From assembly GCF_013112245.1 (NCBI RefSeq), contig NZ_WVRN01000002.1:744001-808000 (forward strand): a DNA stretch of 64,000 nt, read 5' to 3'. The notes below the pieces were generated by a model. That model was not told the DNA's origin. It searched no databases and saw only the letters and a list, made by a program, of their open reading frames with translations. This document shows, one piece after another, positions 51,661 to 60,583 of this stretch (its first letter is position 1; every line of letters starts with the position of its first letter). The DNA comes from Ruegeria sp. HKCCD4315. Its GTDB lineage: Bacteria; Pseudomonadota; Alphaproteobacteria; Rhodobacterales; Rhodobacteraceae. Position numbers and translations under genes: made by a program.

Positions 51661-52989
51661 ATGACAGACCATATCCTTGTGTCCCAGGCGCAAACGCGCG
51701 CTGAGTTGTTGCCGCTGATCAAGTTAGCCGTTCCTTTGATGGTGGGACTTGCCGCAGCGCTTTTGATCGGTGTTGTCGATACCGCGATGATCTCACCCCT
51801 TGGAACTGTGCCTTTGGCGGCAGCTGGAGTGACCACTGCGGTTTTGATCATTCTGATCTCTGCCCTTTGGGGCGTCGTAACAGCGCTTTCAGTTCAGATC
51901 AGTCAGGCAGAGGGTGCCCAGGACCCAAAAAAGGTCGCCCTCGCATTACGTGGCGGGCTTTTGCTTTGTTTGCTGGGCGGTGGGCTTGCGGCCCTTCTCA
52001 TGATGGCTCTTTACCCTCTTTTAGGTCTTTTGGGTCAACCAACGGAAGTTCTTGAGATCCTTTTGCCCTATTGGATGTCAATGGCGGTCTGGATCATCCC
52101 ATTCACCTTGTTCTTTGGCCTCAAGGCACTTTTCGATGCGGTGGGACGGCCCTGGACGGCAGTGGGCCTGTCCTATCTCGGCGTGCTCATCAACGTGCCG
52201 GCCAACTACACCCTGATCCATATTCTGGACCTCGGAATTCTAGGCGCAGGTCTGGCCAGTATTCTTTCACAATGCGTGTCTCTGATTGCTGCTCTTGTTG
52301 TTCTTAAACGGGCCCCGGGATTGGCTGCGTTTCGTCAACGGGTTCAGGTTGTCTGGGCCGATGCTTGGGCGCAGGCCAAAGACGCCCTGCCGCTTTGTCT
52401 TGGTTATGCAGGCGAAGGCGGCGCATACGCCGTGGTTGGTCTGATGATGGGGTGGCTTGGTGCCGAAGCCCTTGCGGCACATCAGATTGTCAACGCACTG
52501 GCAGGACTGGCTTACATGATTCCGCTTGGAATGGCTGGCGCGGCCTCCATCCGCGTGGGCCTTGCAGTGGGGGCTTGCGATACCTCACGGCTGCGACCAA
52601 TCCTGAAAGCTTCGTTTGTCATGGTGACCCTCTGGCAGGCGATTGCAGCAATCGTGTTCATAACCGCTGGTCGAATGATGGCGGAATCCATGTCCGACGA
52701 TCCTGCGGTGGTCGATCTTGCAGTCACTCTGTTCTTTATCGTCGCGCTATTGCAGGTCGCCGATGGTGTTCAGGGTACTGCGCTTGGTGCGTTAAGGGGC
52801 ATGTCTGACATGAACTTGCCTACTGTCATCACACTGACCGCGTATTGGCCACTTGCCCTGCCAGCAAGCTATGCCCTCGGCTTCGTTTTTGATTATGGTG
52901 CCATGGGTGTTTGGATAGGGTATACGATCGGTTTGGTCGTCGCGGCGGTTGCGTTACCCATTCGATTTTGGTCGCTGACCAAAGCGTGA
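51661..52989 (+). CDS. MATE-family efflux transporter (DinF-like)
   Basis: A 442-residue protein with about 12 membrane helices in two halves. Family-typical segments are AVPLMVGLAAALLIGVVDTAMI at the N-terminus and NALAGLAYMIPLGMAGAASIRVG in the second half. MATE proteins export cationic drugs or metabolites by sodium or proton antiport. It is monocistronic, convergent with bhcR across 28 bp. The substrate is unknown and no functional link to its neighbours is evident. Confidence 0.93.
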   Translation: MTDHILVSQAQTRAELLPLIKLAVPLMVGLAAALLIGVVDTAMISPLGTVPLAAAGVTTAVLIILISALWGVVTALSVQISQAEGAQDPKKVALALRGGLLLCLLGGGLAALLMMALYPLLGLLGQPTEVLEILLPYWMSMAVWIIPFTLFFGLKALFDAVGRPWTAVGLSYLGVLINVPANYTLIHILDLGILGAGLASILSQCVSLIAALVVLKRAPGLAAFRQRVQVVWADAWAQAKDALPLCLGYAGEGGAYAVVGLMMGWLGAEALAAHQIVNALAGLAYMIPLGMAGAASIRVGLAVGACDTSRLRPILKASFVMVTLWQAIAAIVFITAGRMMAESMSDDPAVVDLAVTLFFIVALLQVADGVQGTALGALRGMSDMNLPTVITLTAYWPLALPASYALGFVFDYGAMGVWIGYTIGLVVAAVALPIRFWSLTKA

Positions 52990-53017
52990 CAGTCGGATAC
53001 CCAACTTTGTAAAGCCT

Positions 53018-53833
53018 TCAGCGCGGCGACCCTCCGATTGCGATAGTTATCTCCCGTGCTGCATCCAGGACCATTTCGCCGAAATAGGCGACGTTGGCTT
53101 TGTTGATCCTTGCTGTTGGGCCCGAGACGGAAATACCAGCACAAGGAATGCCGAACTGGTTTAAAATAGCGGCACCTGTGCATGACATGCCTGCATAGCG
53201 CTCTTCATCATCAAAGGACCAGCCGCGTTGCCGGACCAGCGTCAGATCCTCTAACAACGATATGGTTGATCGATGAGTGCGGTCAGTAAAGGCTTCGTAA
53301 GCGACATCTGACAGCAGAGCTTGAACCGCATTCGTGCTCATTTCGGCCAGCAATGCCTTTCCGGTCCCGGACGCGTACATGGGCGTCCGCGCGCCCGGAG
53401 GAAAGAAAGCGCGAATTGGATTTCCGGTTTCTACCTGACTGACGAATACGACGTGGCTGCCGTCAGGCATGGCCATATTCGCGGTCTCACCGGTATCGCG
53501 CATGAGCCTGCGCAGGATGGGCCGGCCGATTTCAACCACACTGTTGCGATTGAGGTAGGAGGCGCCTGTTCGATAGGCCTCGATACCGACCATCCATTCC
53601 TGGCGTTGTTCGTCGAAGCTGACATAGCCACGGTTGGACAGCGTCGTCAGTATGCGATGGGTCGTCGCCGTTGGAACGCCGGTTTCCCGACTGAGGTCGC
53701 TGAGCGTAGAGCGTTCCAGGGCTGCGAGCGTTGTCAGTGTTTCCAACGCGCGGTCGAGGGATTGCACTGTCCCGGCCGAGCTTTCCTTGAAGATTGATTT
53801 GGGCCGTCCTCGCGGTTTTTTGTGATTCTGCAC
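53018..53833 (-). CDS. bhcR: BhcR, IclR-family regulator of the beta-hydroxyaspartate cycle
   Basis: A 271-residue IclR regulator. The N-terminal helix-turn-helix lies in LSDLSRETGVPTATTHRIL (about residues 43-62), and the C-terminal effector domain includes YASGTGKALLAEM and CAGISVSGPTARI. It is divergent from bhcA, the arrangement described for BhcR in Paracoccus denitrificans, where it senses glyoxylate. The 210-bp promoter region contains AT-rich inverted repeats (53957-53992). Confidence 0.92.
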   Translation of the reverse strand: MQNHKKPRGRPKSIFKESSAGTVQSLDRALETLTTLAALERSTLSDLSRETGVPTATTHRILTTLSNRGYVSFDEQRQEWMVGIEAYRTGASYLNRNSVVEIGRPILRRLMRDTGETANMAMPDGSHVVFVSQVETGNPIRAFFPPGARTPMYASGTGKALLAEMSTNAVQALLSDVAYEAFTDRTHRSTISLLEDLTLVRQRGWSFDDEERYAGMSCTGAAILNQFGIPCAGISVSGPTARINKANVAYFGEMVLDAAREITIAIGGSPR

Positions 53834-53956
53834 CGGTTTTTTCCTGTGTGGTTAGGACCTTGATTTTAGGCGTCGGAGCGTGTTTTTCAAAATCGGCATT
53901 TGCTTTCGTCAATATTGAAAAACTGTCTCTTTCATTTCTTTCAGTACGTTATGGTA

Positions 53957-53992
53957 TTTTTCCGTATAGTGAAAAACTTTTTCGAGAAAATT
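53957..53992. promoter_or_regulatory. Candidate BhcR operator sites upstream of bhcA
   Basis: TTTTTCCGTATAGTGAAAAA (53957-53976) has arms TTTTTC and GAAAAA around 8 bases. It overlaps AAACTTTTTCGAGAAAATT (53974-53992). Similar GAAAAACT half-sites occur further upstream near 53937. Position in the bhcR-bhcA region and symmetry suggest IclR-type binding. Confidence 0.55.
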
Positions 53993-54043
53993 GCAAAGCG
54001 CGCGTCTTGGTAAGATAATTTTACCAAACCGGAGGATTTTCAT

Positions 54044-55234
54044 ATGTCCACACAGAACCCAGTTTTCATTCCCGGCCCGACCAACATCCCGGATCGCTTG
54101 CGTTTGGCGATGCAGGTTCAGACGCAGGACCACCGCGCGCCGGATTTTGTAGAGACATTTGCGCCCGTGCTTGAAGACACCAAGCGGGTGTTTGGCTCCA
54201 GCGCGGGTCAGATCATCACCTTCCCGGCCAGCGGGACGGGCGGATGGGAAGCGTCGATCACCAACACACTCAGCCCCGGTGATACGGTTCTGGTGGCGCG
54301 CTATGGCATGTTCAGCCATCGCTGGACCGACCTGTGTCAGCGTCACGGGCTGGATGTTCGGATCATCGAATGCGCGTGGGGCAGCGGTGCGCCGGCAGAC
54401 AAGTTTGCCGAGGCTCTGGCAGCCGACAAGGCCCATGAGATCAAGGCGGTTCTGGTCACCCATAATGAGACGGCCACCGGCGTACGTTCGGATATTGCGG
54501 CGGTGCGCAAGGCGATGGATGCCAGTGCCCACCCGGCGATGCTGTTTGTGGATTGCGTCAGCTCGCTGGCCTCGATGCCGTTCGAGTTCGATGACTGGGG
54601 CGTTGATATCGCGGTCTCGGGCTCGCAGAAGGGCTTCATGCTGGCGACCGGCATGGCGATCCTGTGCGTCAGCCCCAAGGCGCTGGCGGCAATGGAGACG
54701 GCACAACTGCCGCGCACCTTCTTTGACTTCCGCGACATGATGAACGCCAACGCATCGGGCGGCTTTCCCTATACCCCGCCGCTGCAGCTGATCTATGGCA
54801 TGGGTGAGAGCCTGAAGATGCTGTTCGAGGAAGGCTTGGACAATGTCTATGCCCGCCACTTCCGTCTCGCCGAAGGCGTGCGCAAGGCCACCTCGGCCTG
54901 GGGGTTGGAGCTGGTGGCGCAGTCGCCGGATCTCTACTCGGACACCGTCAGCGCGATCTATGTACCCGACGGCTTCGACAGCAATGCCCTGACGGATCAC
55001 GCCTTCAACGCCTATGGCGTCAGCTTTGGCATCGGGTTGGGCGAGATGAACGGCAAGGCCTTCCGCATCGGCCATCTGGGCAGCCTGACGGACGTGATGG
55101 TGCTGTCCGGTCTGGCCACGATCGAAATGGCCATGGCCGATCTGGACTATCCGATCGAGCTGGGCAGCGGTGTGGCCGCAGCGCAGGAATACTTCCGCGC
55201 GGGCCGTGCCACACCCATGCAATCTGCAGCGTAA
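54044..55234 (+). CDS. bhcA: Aspartate-glyoxylate aminotransferase (beta-hydroxyaspartate cycle)
   Basis: A 396-residue class V aminotransferase of the serine-glyoxylate type, with FIPGPTNIPDRLRLAM at the N-terminus, the aspartate in FVDCVSSLASMPF and Lys196 in AVSGSQKGFMLATG. In the cycle it makes glycine from glyoxylate using aspartate as donor. Length and the order bhcA-B-C-D with divergent bhcR match the described operon. The ATG follows CCGGAGG. G/C-ending codons dominate, more so than in neighbouring regulator genes, consistent with high expression. Confidence 0.94.
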   Translation: MSTQNPVFIPGPTNIPDRLRLAMQVQTQDHRAPDFVETFAPVLEDTKRVFGSSAGQIITFPASGTGGWEASITNTLSPGDTVLVARYGMFSHRWTDLCQRHGLDVRIIECAWGSGAPADKFAEALAADKAHEIKAVLVTHNETATGVRSDIAAVRKAMDASAHPAMLFVDCVSSLASMPFEFDDWGVDIAVSGSQKGFMLATGMAILCVSPKALAAMETAQLPRTFFDFRDMMNANASGGFPYTPPLQLIYGMGESLKMLFEEGLDNVYARHFRLAEGVRKATSAWGLELVAQSPDLYSDTVSAIYVPDGFDSNALTDHAFNAYGVSFGIGLGEMNGKAFRIGHLGSLTDVMVLSGLATIEMAMADLDYPIELGSGVAAAQEYFRAGRATPMQSAA

Positions 55235-55244
55235 GGAGGCTCCG

Positions 55245-56219
55245 ATGTTGGATGCAATGACCACAGCCGATTGCCTGACCATCGCCGATATGCGCGAGGC
55301 GCATGAGCGGATCAAACCCCATATCAACCGCACCCCCGTGTTGCGGTCGGAGTATCTGGACGATCTGACCGGCGCGCAGCTGTTCTTCAAATGCGAGAAC
55401 TTCCAGGAGGCGGGCGCTTTCAAAGTGCGCGGGGCCTGCAATGCGGTCTTTGGCCTGAATGACGAGGCCGCCGAGCGCGGCGTCTGCACGCATTCTTCCG
55501 GCAACCATGCGCTCAGCCTGTCTTATGCGGCGGGCCGCCGGGGCATTCCCTGCAACGTGGTGATGCCGCACACGGCACCGCAGGCCAAGAAGGACGCGGT
55601 GCGCCGCTATGGCGGGATCATCACCGAATGCGAGCCCTCGACCACTTCGCGCGAGGCGGTATTTGCCGAGGTGCAGGCGCGCACCGGCGGTGAGTTCGTG
55701 CACCCCTATAACGACCCGCGCGTGATTGCGGGGCAGGCGACCTGTTCGGCAGAGCTGCTGGAACAGACCGACGGGCTGGACGCGGTGGTTGCGCCCATCG
55801 GCGGCGGTGGCATGATCTCGGGCACCTGCCTGACCCTGTCGAACCTGGCGCCTGAGGTGCAGATCTATGCCTCGGAACCGGAACAGGCCGACGATGCCTA
55901 TCGCAGCTTCAAGGCCGGTCACATCATCGCTGATGACGCCCCGGTCACCATTGCCGATGGGCTGAAAGTGCCGCTGAAGGAAAACACCTGGCACTTTGTG
56001 TCGAACTTCGTGCGCGACATTCACACCGCCAGCGAAGACGAGATCATCGCCGCGATGAAGACCACCTGGAAATACCTGCGCATTGTGATGGAGCCCAGCT
56101 GCGCCGTGCCGCTGGCCACCATTCTGAAGCACCCCGAAGCCTTCAAAGGCAAACGCGTCGGCGTGATCATCACCGGCGGCAATGTGGATCTGGACAAACT
56201 GCCCTGGACCCGGGGCTGA
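55245..56219 (+). CDS. bhcB: beta-hydroxyaspartate dehydratase
   Basis: A 324-residue fold-type II PLP enzyme of the threonine dehydratase/serine racemase family. Lys60 in QEAGAFKVRGACNA forms the aldimine, SSGNHALSLSYAA binds the substrate, and IGGGGMISG holds the phosphate. It dehydrates erythro-beta-hydroxyaspartate to iminosuccinate. The start is the ATG at 55245, 10 bp after bhcA, with AAGGAGG. Because the EutB ectoine-pathway enzyme is from the same family, context is decisive: bhcA and the bhcC aldolase flank it. Confidence 0.92.
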   Translation: MLDAMTTADCLTIADMREAHERIKPHINRTPVLRSEYLDDLTGAQLFFKCENFQEAGAFKVRGACNAVFGLNDEAAERGVCTHSSGNHALSLSYAAGRRGIPCNVVMPHTAPQAKKDAVRRYGGIITECEPSTTSREAVFAEVQARTGGEFVHPYNDPRVIAGQATCSAELLEQTDGLDAVVAPIGGGGMISGTCLTLSNLAPEVQIYASEPEQADDAYRSFKAGHIIADDAPVTIADGLKVPLKENTWHFVSNFVRDIHTASEDEIIAAMKTTWKYLRIVMEPSCAVPLATILKHPEAFKGKRVGVIITGGNVDLDKLPWTRG

Positions 56220-56229
56220 GGAGTACATC

Positions 56230-57393
56230 ATGAACAAGCCCGTAAACATCGAGCAACTCGAAGTCGGCTACGACATTCCCGCCGCCATCGGCATGGACGC
56301 ATCCGAGATCCAGACCCCGGCGCTGGTTCTGGATCTGGACGCGCTGGAACGCAACATCCAGAAGATGGGCGATTACGCCAAGGCCCACGGCATGCGCCAC
56401 CGGGTGCATGGCAAGATGCACAAATCCGTCGACGTGGCGCAGCTGCAGGTCGAACTGGGCGGCGCCTGTGGCATCTGCTGCCAAAAGGTCTCGGAGGCCG
56501 AGGTGTTTGCCCGTGGAGGTATCAAGGATGTTCTGGTCTCCAACCAGGTGCGTGACCCGGCCAAGATTGATCGGCTGGCGCGGATGCCCAAGCTGGGTGC
56601 GCGCACGATCTGCTGTGTGGATGACATCGACAATGTCAGCGATCTGTCCAAAGCGGCTGAGCGCCACGGCACCCAGATCGAATGTCTGGTCGAGATCGAC
56701 TGCGGCGCGGGTCGCTGCGGCGTGACCACCACGCCCGAGGTCATCGCCATCGCCAAGGCCATCGACGCGGCCCCGGGGCTGAAGTTTGCCGGTATCCAGG
56801 CCTATCAGGGCGCGATGCAGCACATGGATCTCTACGAGGATCGCAAAGCCAAGATCGACATCGCCGTGGCGCAGGTCAAAGACGCCGTGGACGGGCTGGC
56901 CGCCGAAGGGCTGGACTGTGACATCGTCGGCGGTGGCGGCACCGGGTCGTATTACTTCGAGAGCACCTCGGGCGTGTACAATGAACTGCAATGCGGCTCT
57001 TACGCCTTCATGGACGCCGATTATGGCCGCATCCTTGATGAAAACGGCAACCGCATCGACCGGGGAGAGTGGGAGAACGCCTTCTTCATCCTCACCAGCG
57101 TCATGAGCCATGCCAAGGCAGACAAGGCCATCGTGGATGCCGGCCTCAAGGCCCAATCCGTGGACAGTGGCCTGCCGGTGATCTTCGGGCGCACGGATGT
57201 GGAATACGTCAAATGCTCGGACGAGCACGGCGTGGTCGCCGACCCCGACGGTGTTCTCAAGGTCAATGACAAGCTGCATCTGGTGCCCGGTCACTGTGAC
57301 CCGACCGCCAATGTGCATGATTGGTATGTGGGTGTTCGGAACGGCAAAGTTGAAGCGCTTTGGCCGGTCTCCGCGCGCGGCAAGGCTTACTAG
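56230..57393 (+). CDS. bhcC: beta-hydroxyaspartate aldolase
   Basis: A 387-residue fold-type III PLP enzyme of the D-threonine aldolase family. Lys62 in HRVHGKMHKSVDV is the likely aldimine lysine, and the C-terminal VPGHCDPTAN supplies metal ligands. It joins glycine and glyoxylate to give beta-hydroxyaspartate, the key carbon-carbon step of the cycle. The length equals that described for the Paracoccus enzyme. The start is the ATG at 56230, 10 bp after bhcB, behind GAGGAG. Confidence 0.94.
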   Translation: MNKPVNIEQLEVGYDIPAAIGMDASEIQTPALVLDLDALERNIQKMGDYAKAHGMRHRVHGKMHKSVDVAQLQVELGGACGICCQKVSEAEVFARGGIKDVLVSNQVRDPAKIDRLARMPKLGARTICCVDDIDNVSDLSKAAERHGTQIECLVEIDCGAGRCGVTTTPEVIAIAKAIDAAPGLKFAGIQAYQGAMQHMDLYEDRKAKIDIAVAQVKDAVDGLAAEGLDCDIVGGGGTGSYYFESTSGVYNELQCGSYAFMDADYGRILDENGNRIDRGEWENAFFILTSVMSHAKADKAIVDAGLKAQSVDSGLPVIFGRTDVEYVKCSDEHGVVADPDGVLKVNDKLHLVPGHCDPTANVHDWYVGVRNGKVEALWPVSARGKAY

Positions 57394-57409
57394 CCGCCGC
57401 ACATGCGTC

Positions 57410-57443
57410 CCGGGCGGCAGTTATCCCTTCCCCTGCCGCCCGG
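57410..57443. other. Intercistronic stem-loop between bhcC and bhcD
   Basis: CCGGGCGGCAG (57410-57420) and CTGCCGCCCGG (57433-57443) form a perfect 11-bp stem with a 12-base loop. It lies within the 80-bp gap and lacks a T-run, so it may set the ratio of bhcABC to bhcD message or mark a processing site. Confidence 0.55.
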
Positions 57444-57473
57444 ACCTGCACCCCAAAGCTCAAGGAAAAGGTC

Positions 57474-58463
57474 ATGAAAGATATGACAGACAAACCCCTG
57501 CTGATCGTTGGAGAAGACCTCTGCCAGCAACTGGTCGGACGCCGCGAGGCCTTCGACGCGGTTCAGGACGTCTTCGCTGCCATGGCGCGTGGCGACGCCT
57601 ATAACTTCCCGGTCATTCGTGAGGCCATCGGCTATGCCGATGCGCTTTATGGCTTCAAATCCGGCTTTGACCGCGCCGGTCAGGTGCTGGGTGTGAAATC
57701 CGGCGGCTACTGGCCTGGCAACATCGATAAGGGCCTGACCAATCACCAGTCCACCGTCTTTTTGTTCGACCCCGATACCGGGCGGCTCTCGGCACTGGTC
57801 GGCGGCAACTACCTGACCGCCGTGCGCACAGCGGCATCCTCGGCTGTGTCGATTGCACATCTGGCCCGCAAGGATGCCAAGGTGCTGGGCATGGTCGGCG
57901 CAGGCCACCAATCCGCCTTCCAGCTGCGCGCCGCTGCCGAGCAGCGCGACTTTGAGAAAGTCGTCGCCTGGAACCCGCACCCCGAGATGCTGCCTCGCCT
58001 GGGCGCGGTCGCAACCGAGCTGGGTCTGGAGTTCGAGGCCGTCAGCCAAGAAGATCTGGGTGCACAGGCGGATGTCATCATCACCATCACCTCGGCCTTT
58101 GAACCACTGTTGATGAAAGACTGGATCAAACCCGGCACCCACCTGGCCTGCATGGGCACCGACACCAAAGGCAAGCAAGAGGTCGACGCCGCGCTGGTCG
58201 CAGCCGCCACTGTCTTCACCGACGAGGTCGCCCAGTCCATCTCCATAGGCGAGGCCCAACACGCCATCGCGGGCGGCACCCTGACCGAGAACCAAATCAC
58301 CCCCATCGGCGCCGTCATCAACAGCGATCACAAGGGCCGCACCAGCGACACCGAAATCACCCTCTTCGACGGAACAGGCGTCGGACTACAAGACCTCGCC
58401 GTCGCATCAGTCGCCGCAAAACTCGCAGATCAAGCAGGGCTGGCTGAACACGTTGCACTGTGA
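57474..58463 (+). CDS. bhcD: Iminosuccinate reductase
   Basis: A 329-residue member of the ornithine cyclodeaminase/mu-crystallin family, with nucleotide-binding segment GMVGAGHQSAFQLRAA near residue 140 and the ligand-binding SGGYWPGNIDKGLTNHQS near 77. It reduces iminosuccinate to aspartate, closing the cycle, which needs NADH. I chose the ATG at 57474; an internal ATG at 57483 is possible. The longer frame has no ribosome site. A terminator-like stem follows at 58537-58555. Confidence 0.92.
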   Translation: MKDMTDKPLLIVGEDLCQQLVGRREAFDAVQDVFAAMARGDAYNFPVIREAIGYADALYGFKSGFDRAGQVLGVKSGGYWPGNIDKGLTNHQSTVFLFDPDTGRLSALVGGNYLTAVRTAASSAVSIAHLARKDAKVLGMVGAGHQSAFQLRAAAEQRDFEKVVAWNPHPEMLPRLGAVATELGLEFEAVSQEDLGAQADVIITITSAFEPLLMKDWIKPGTHLACMGTDTKGKQEVDAALVAAATVFTDEVAQSISIGEAQHAIAGGTLTENQITPIGAVINSDHKGRTSDTEITLFDGTGVGLQDLAVASVAAKLADQAGLAEHVAL

Positions 58464-58536
58464 TCATCCACGAAAAAGAGTGAACGGATGCTCACCCAGA
58501 GCGGTTCGTTCCGGGCCGTTCCAAGACTAAGGCGAC

Positions 58537-58555
58537 AGCGTCCAACCCGGACGCT
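58537..58555. terminator. Terminator candidate between convergent bhcD and enolase-family gene
   Basis: AGCGTCC pairs with GGACGCT over a 5-base loop and is followed by TTTCG. It sits 21 bp before the stop of the convergent gene and could end the bhc transcript. Confidence 0.5.
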
Positions 58556-58575
58556 TTCGCACACACAAATCAACG

Positions 58576-59688
58576 TTAGGCACTGAAAGAAAAGGGCTCG
58601 CCCAAGGTGTCAGGGTCGACCTCAACCCCCAGACCTGCTCCTTTCGGCACGTGCAGCAATCCGTCAGTGCAGGGCGGCATACCGGTCGCATTCTGTACCG
58701 TCACCCAATTCATGAAATCCACCGTGTGAGCTGCAAGCCGCACTGGGAGTCTTGCCATCATCTGAGCTGTGGCGGCCGTGTTGATGGTGCTTCCGCCAGT
58801 ATCTTCAATGGTCACCTTCAACCCCAGCTGCACGGCCACATCACTGAGCAGCCGGGTTGGGCCAACCCCACCGATCCGGGCCATTTTAAGCGTTACCCCC
58901 GAAACCATCCCATCGGCATGAGCGACTAGCATAGGTTCGAGACCCGTAATGCTTTCATCCAAAATGAACGGATGAGGACAAGATTGCGCAACACGCCGGT
59001 TTTCGGCCATCGACATACAAGGCTGTTCAAGCCAAAAATCCAGATCGCCCACCCCCCGCAAAAAGCGAAGCGCATCTTCGACCAGCCATCCGCCATTGGC
59101 ATCCGCATAGAGCGCAACATCAGAAGGAACAGCGTTTCGGACTGCGCGCAAACGTTCAATATCTTCCAACGGGTCCTGTCCAACTTTGACCTGTAGACGC
59201 CGGTAGCCTTGCTTTAGATAGGACTGCGCGCTCTGCGCCATCTCATCGGGGGCAGCCTGACTGATCGAGCGATAGAGCGTAACGGATCGAGTGGCGCCCC
59301 CGCCCAAAAAAGAACAAAGCGGCACCCCTGCCCGGCGCGCCGCCAAATCCCACGCGGCCATGTCAATTGCGGATTTCACCCCGGGCTGGCCCAGCATGGC
59401 CGCGTTCAACACCTCGGCCAATTGAGCTGGTGCGTCAGACGGTCGACCAATCACCTCTGGTAACAACCGCGCTGTGCCTTCCGCCATCTCTTCGGGAAAA
59501 GCCTCGGCATAAAACGCCCCAAGGGGCGCCGCCTCTCCCCAGCCGATGGTGCCGTCAGCCGCTTCAATCGCTACGATCACAGCGTGAAAGCCATGTTCGG
59601 TCTGCCCGCGGCACACATACTTTCCTGCGGCAAAGGGTTGGTATTGCTGCCAGGCTCGGGCCGAAACAATGGGAGCAGGTTGGATCAT
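58576..59688 (-). CDS. Enolase-superfamily enzyme, MLE subgroup, candidate hydroxyproline (or its betaine) dehydratase/epimerase
   Basis: A 370-residue enolase-superfamily member. Metal ligands are D196 (LYADANGG), E221 (WLEQP) and D244 (FILDES). Lys268 in VTLKMARIGG is the second base. On strand 2 the usual Lys-x-Lys is Q166-V-K168, so one base is missing and one-base dehydration or racemisation is expected. Known relatives in proline-type operons are cis-3-hydroxy-L-proline dehydratase and 4-hydroxyproline-betaine epimerase. The adjoining proline racemase-family genes and D-amino-acid dehydrogenase favour a hydroxyproline substrate, but this is inference. Confidence 0.82.
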   Translation of the reverse strand: MIQPAPIVSARAWQQYQPFAAGKYVCRGQTEHGFHAVIVAIEAADGTIGWGEAAPLGAFYAEAFPEEMAEGTARLLPEVIGRPSDAPAQLAEVLNAAMLGQPGVKSAIDMAAWDLAARRAGVPLCSFLGGGATRSVTLYRSISQAAPDEMAQSAQSYLKQGYRRLQVKVGQDPLEDIERLRAVRNAVPSDVALYADANGGWLVEDALRFLRGVGDLDFWLEQPCMSMAENRRVAQSCPHPFILDESITGLEPMLVAHADGMVSGVTLKMARIGGVGPTRLLSDVAVQLGLKVTIEDTGGSTINTAATAQMMARLPVRLAAHTVDFMNWVTVQNATGMPPCTDGLLHVPKGAGLGVEVDPDTLGEPFSFSA

Positions 59689-59899
59689 GTGACCGCCTTA
59701 GACCGCCGAAGCACGTCAGTCGGAACAGCTTGCAGGTTTAGCATTGCGTTCTCATTTGCCTCTGTCAAAACCTTCAACTTTCTTTTTCAATTCTTCAGAC
59801 GGTATGTGCCGCGTCAAACGGTTATCAGGCCAAACCAAGTTGTTCTGAACATATGCCACCGCCCAAATACGAAAAGAAGGATCCCGACCCGACAATTTG

Positions 59900-60583
59900 T
59901 CAAGTCGCCCCTTCAGCGTCGCGCTTCGCGGCGATCATGCCCAGAAGCTGCTCTTTGGTGCGCCGGATATGGTTGGCCAAGACGTTGCAAGCCTCTTCAA
60001 CTTTACGCTCTTGCGCCAGCCGCAACAGGTCGCGATGGTCTTTCTTTGCCGGTTCACGCTGCTTCATCACACTCAGATGCATACGCACATACCGATCCGA
60101 TTGCAGACTGATGCGATCCAGCAATTCGTTGGTGAGTTTCCGCTTCGAGGCAGCGTAAAGCGCTGAATGATATTCGTAGTTCAGGACGCCCCACTTCCCC
60201 ACATCGTTTTCGTCATAGGATCTCTCCATCTGGGTTAGAATCTCTTCGCACCGTGCAAAGTCAGCGGATGTCATATTTGGGATAGCGTGGTGAAACAGAT
60301 CCACTTCGATCAGGATGCGCAAATCGAAAATTTCACCAATTTCACTGAGGGAATGTTTGGTGACAGAGCCGCCTCGATTGTTAGCCCATTGCACAAGACC
60401 CTCGGCGTTCAAGCGTTTGAGCGCTTCACGGACCGGCATTCGAGAAACATCGTATTCTTCAGCCAGAGCCTCTTGCCGAATGGTTTCGCCCTCGGCCAGT
60501 TCACCGCTCAGAATACGTTCCCGCAGATCATTTGCGATGACCTCCGGCAAGCTCTGCTTGGTGATTGCTCGTTTTCCTGCCAT
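59900..60583 (-). CDS. GntR-family transcriptional regulator (FadR subfamily)
   Basis: A 227-residue regulator with an N-terminal GntR winged helix (RQEALAEEYDVSRMPVREAL, then KRLNAEGLVQW, residues 36-65) and a C-terminal helical FCD domain with metal-ligand-type histidines (LFHHAIP, YEYHSALYAASK). It lies between the enolase-family gene and the proline-racemase-family operon, so it probably controls both. A GACAATTTGTC dyad at 59891-59901 overlaps its stop codon. The effector is likely an amino or imino acid. Confidence 0.88.
   Translation of the reverse strand: MAGKRAITKQSLPEVIANDLRERILSGELAEGETIRQEALAEEYDVSRMPVREALKRLNAEGLVQWANNRGGSVTKHSLSEIGEIFDLRILIEVDLFHHAIPNMTSADFARCEEILTQMERSYDENDVGKWGVLNYEYHSALYAASKRKLTNELLDRISLQSDRYVRMHLSVMKQREPAKKDHRDLLRLAQERKVEEACNVLANHIRRTKEQLLGMIAAKRDAEGAT

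Noticed and set aside
51340..51693. 117-codon minus-strand open frame in the gap before the MATE gene
   Set aside because: Composition is plausible, but it overlaps the MATE start, has no convincing ribosome site and matches no family I know; kept only as a note in the gap entry.
53909..55504. 531-codon minus-strand open frame across bhcA
   Set aside because: It is antisense to bhcA and bhcB, is Arg/His/Gln-rich without any domain, and arises from their G/C-biased third positions.
57390..58331. 313-codon minus-strand open frame across bhcD
   Set aside because: Antisense to a complete ornithine-cyclodeaminase-family gene; low-complexity Gly/Asp-rich product with no ribosome site.
55245..58463. 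EutB/EutC of ectoine degradation
   Set aside because: The same families occur there, but the flanking glyoxylate aminotransferase, D-threonine-aldolase-type enzyme and divergent IclR define the beta-hydroxyaspartate cycle.
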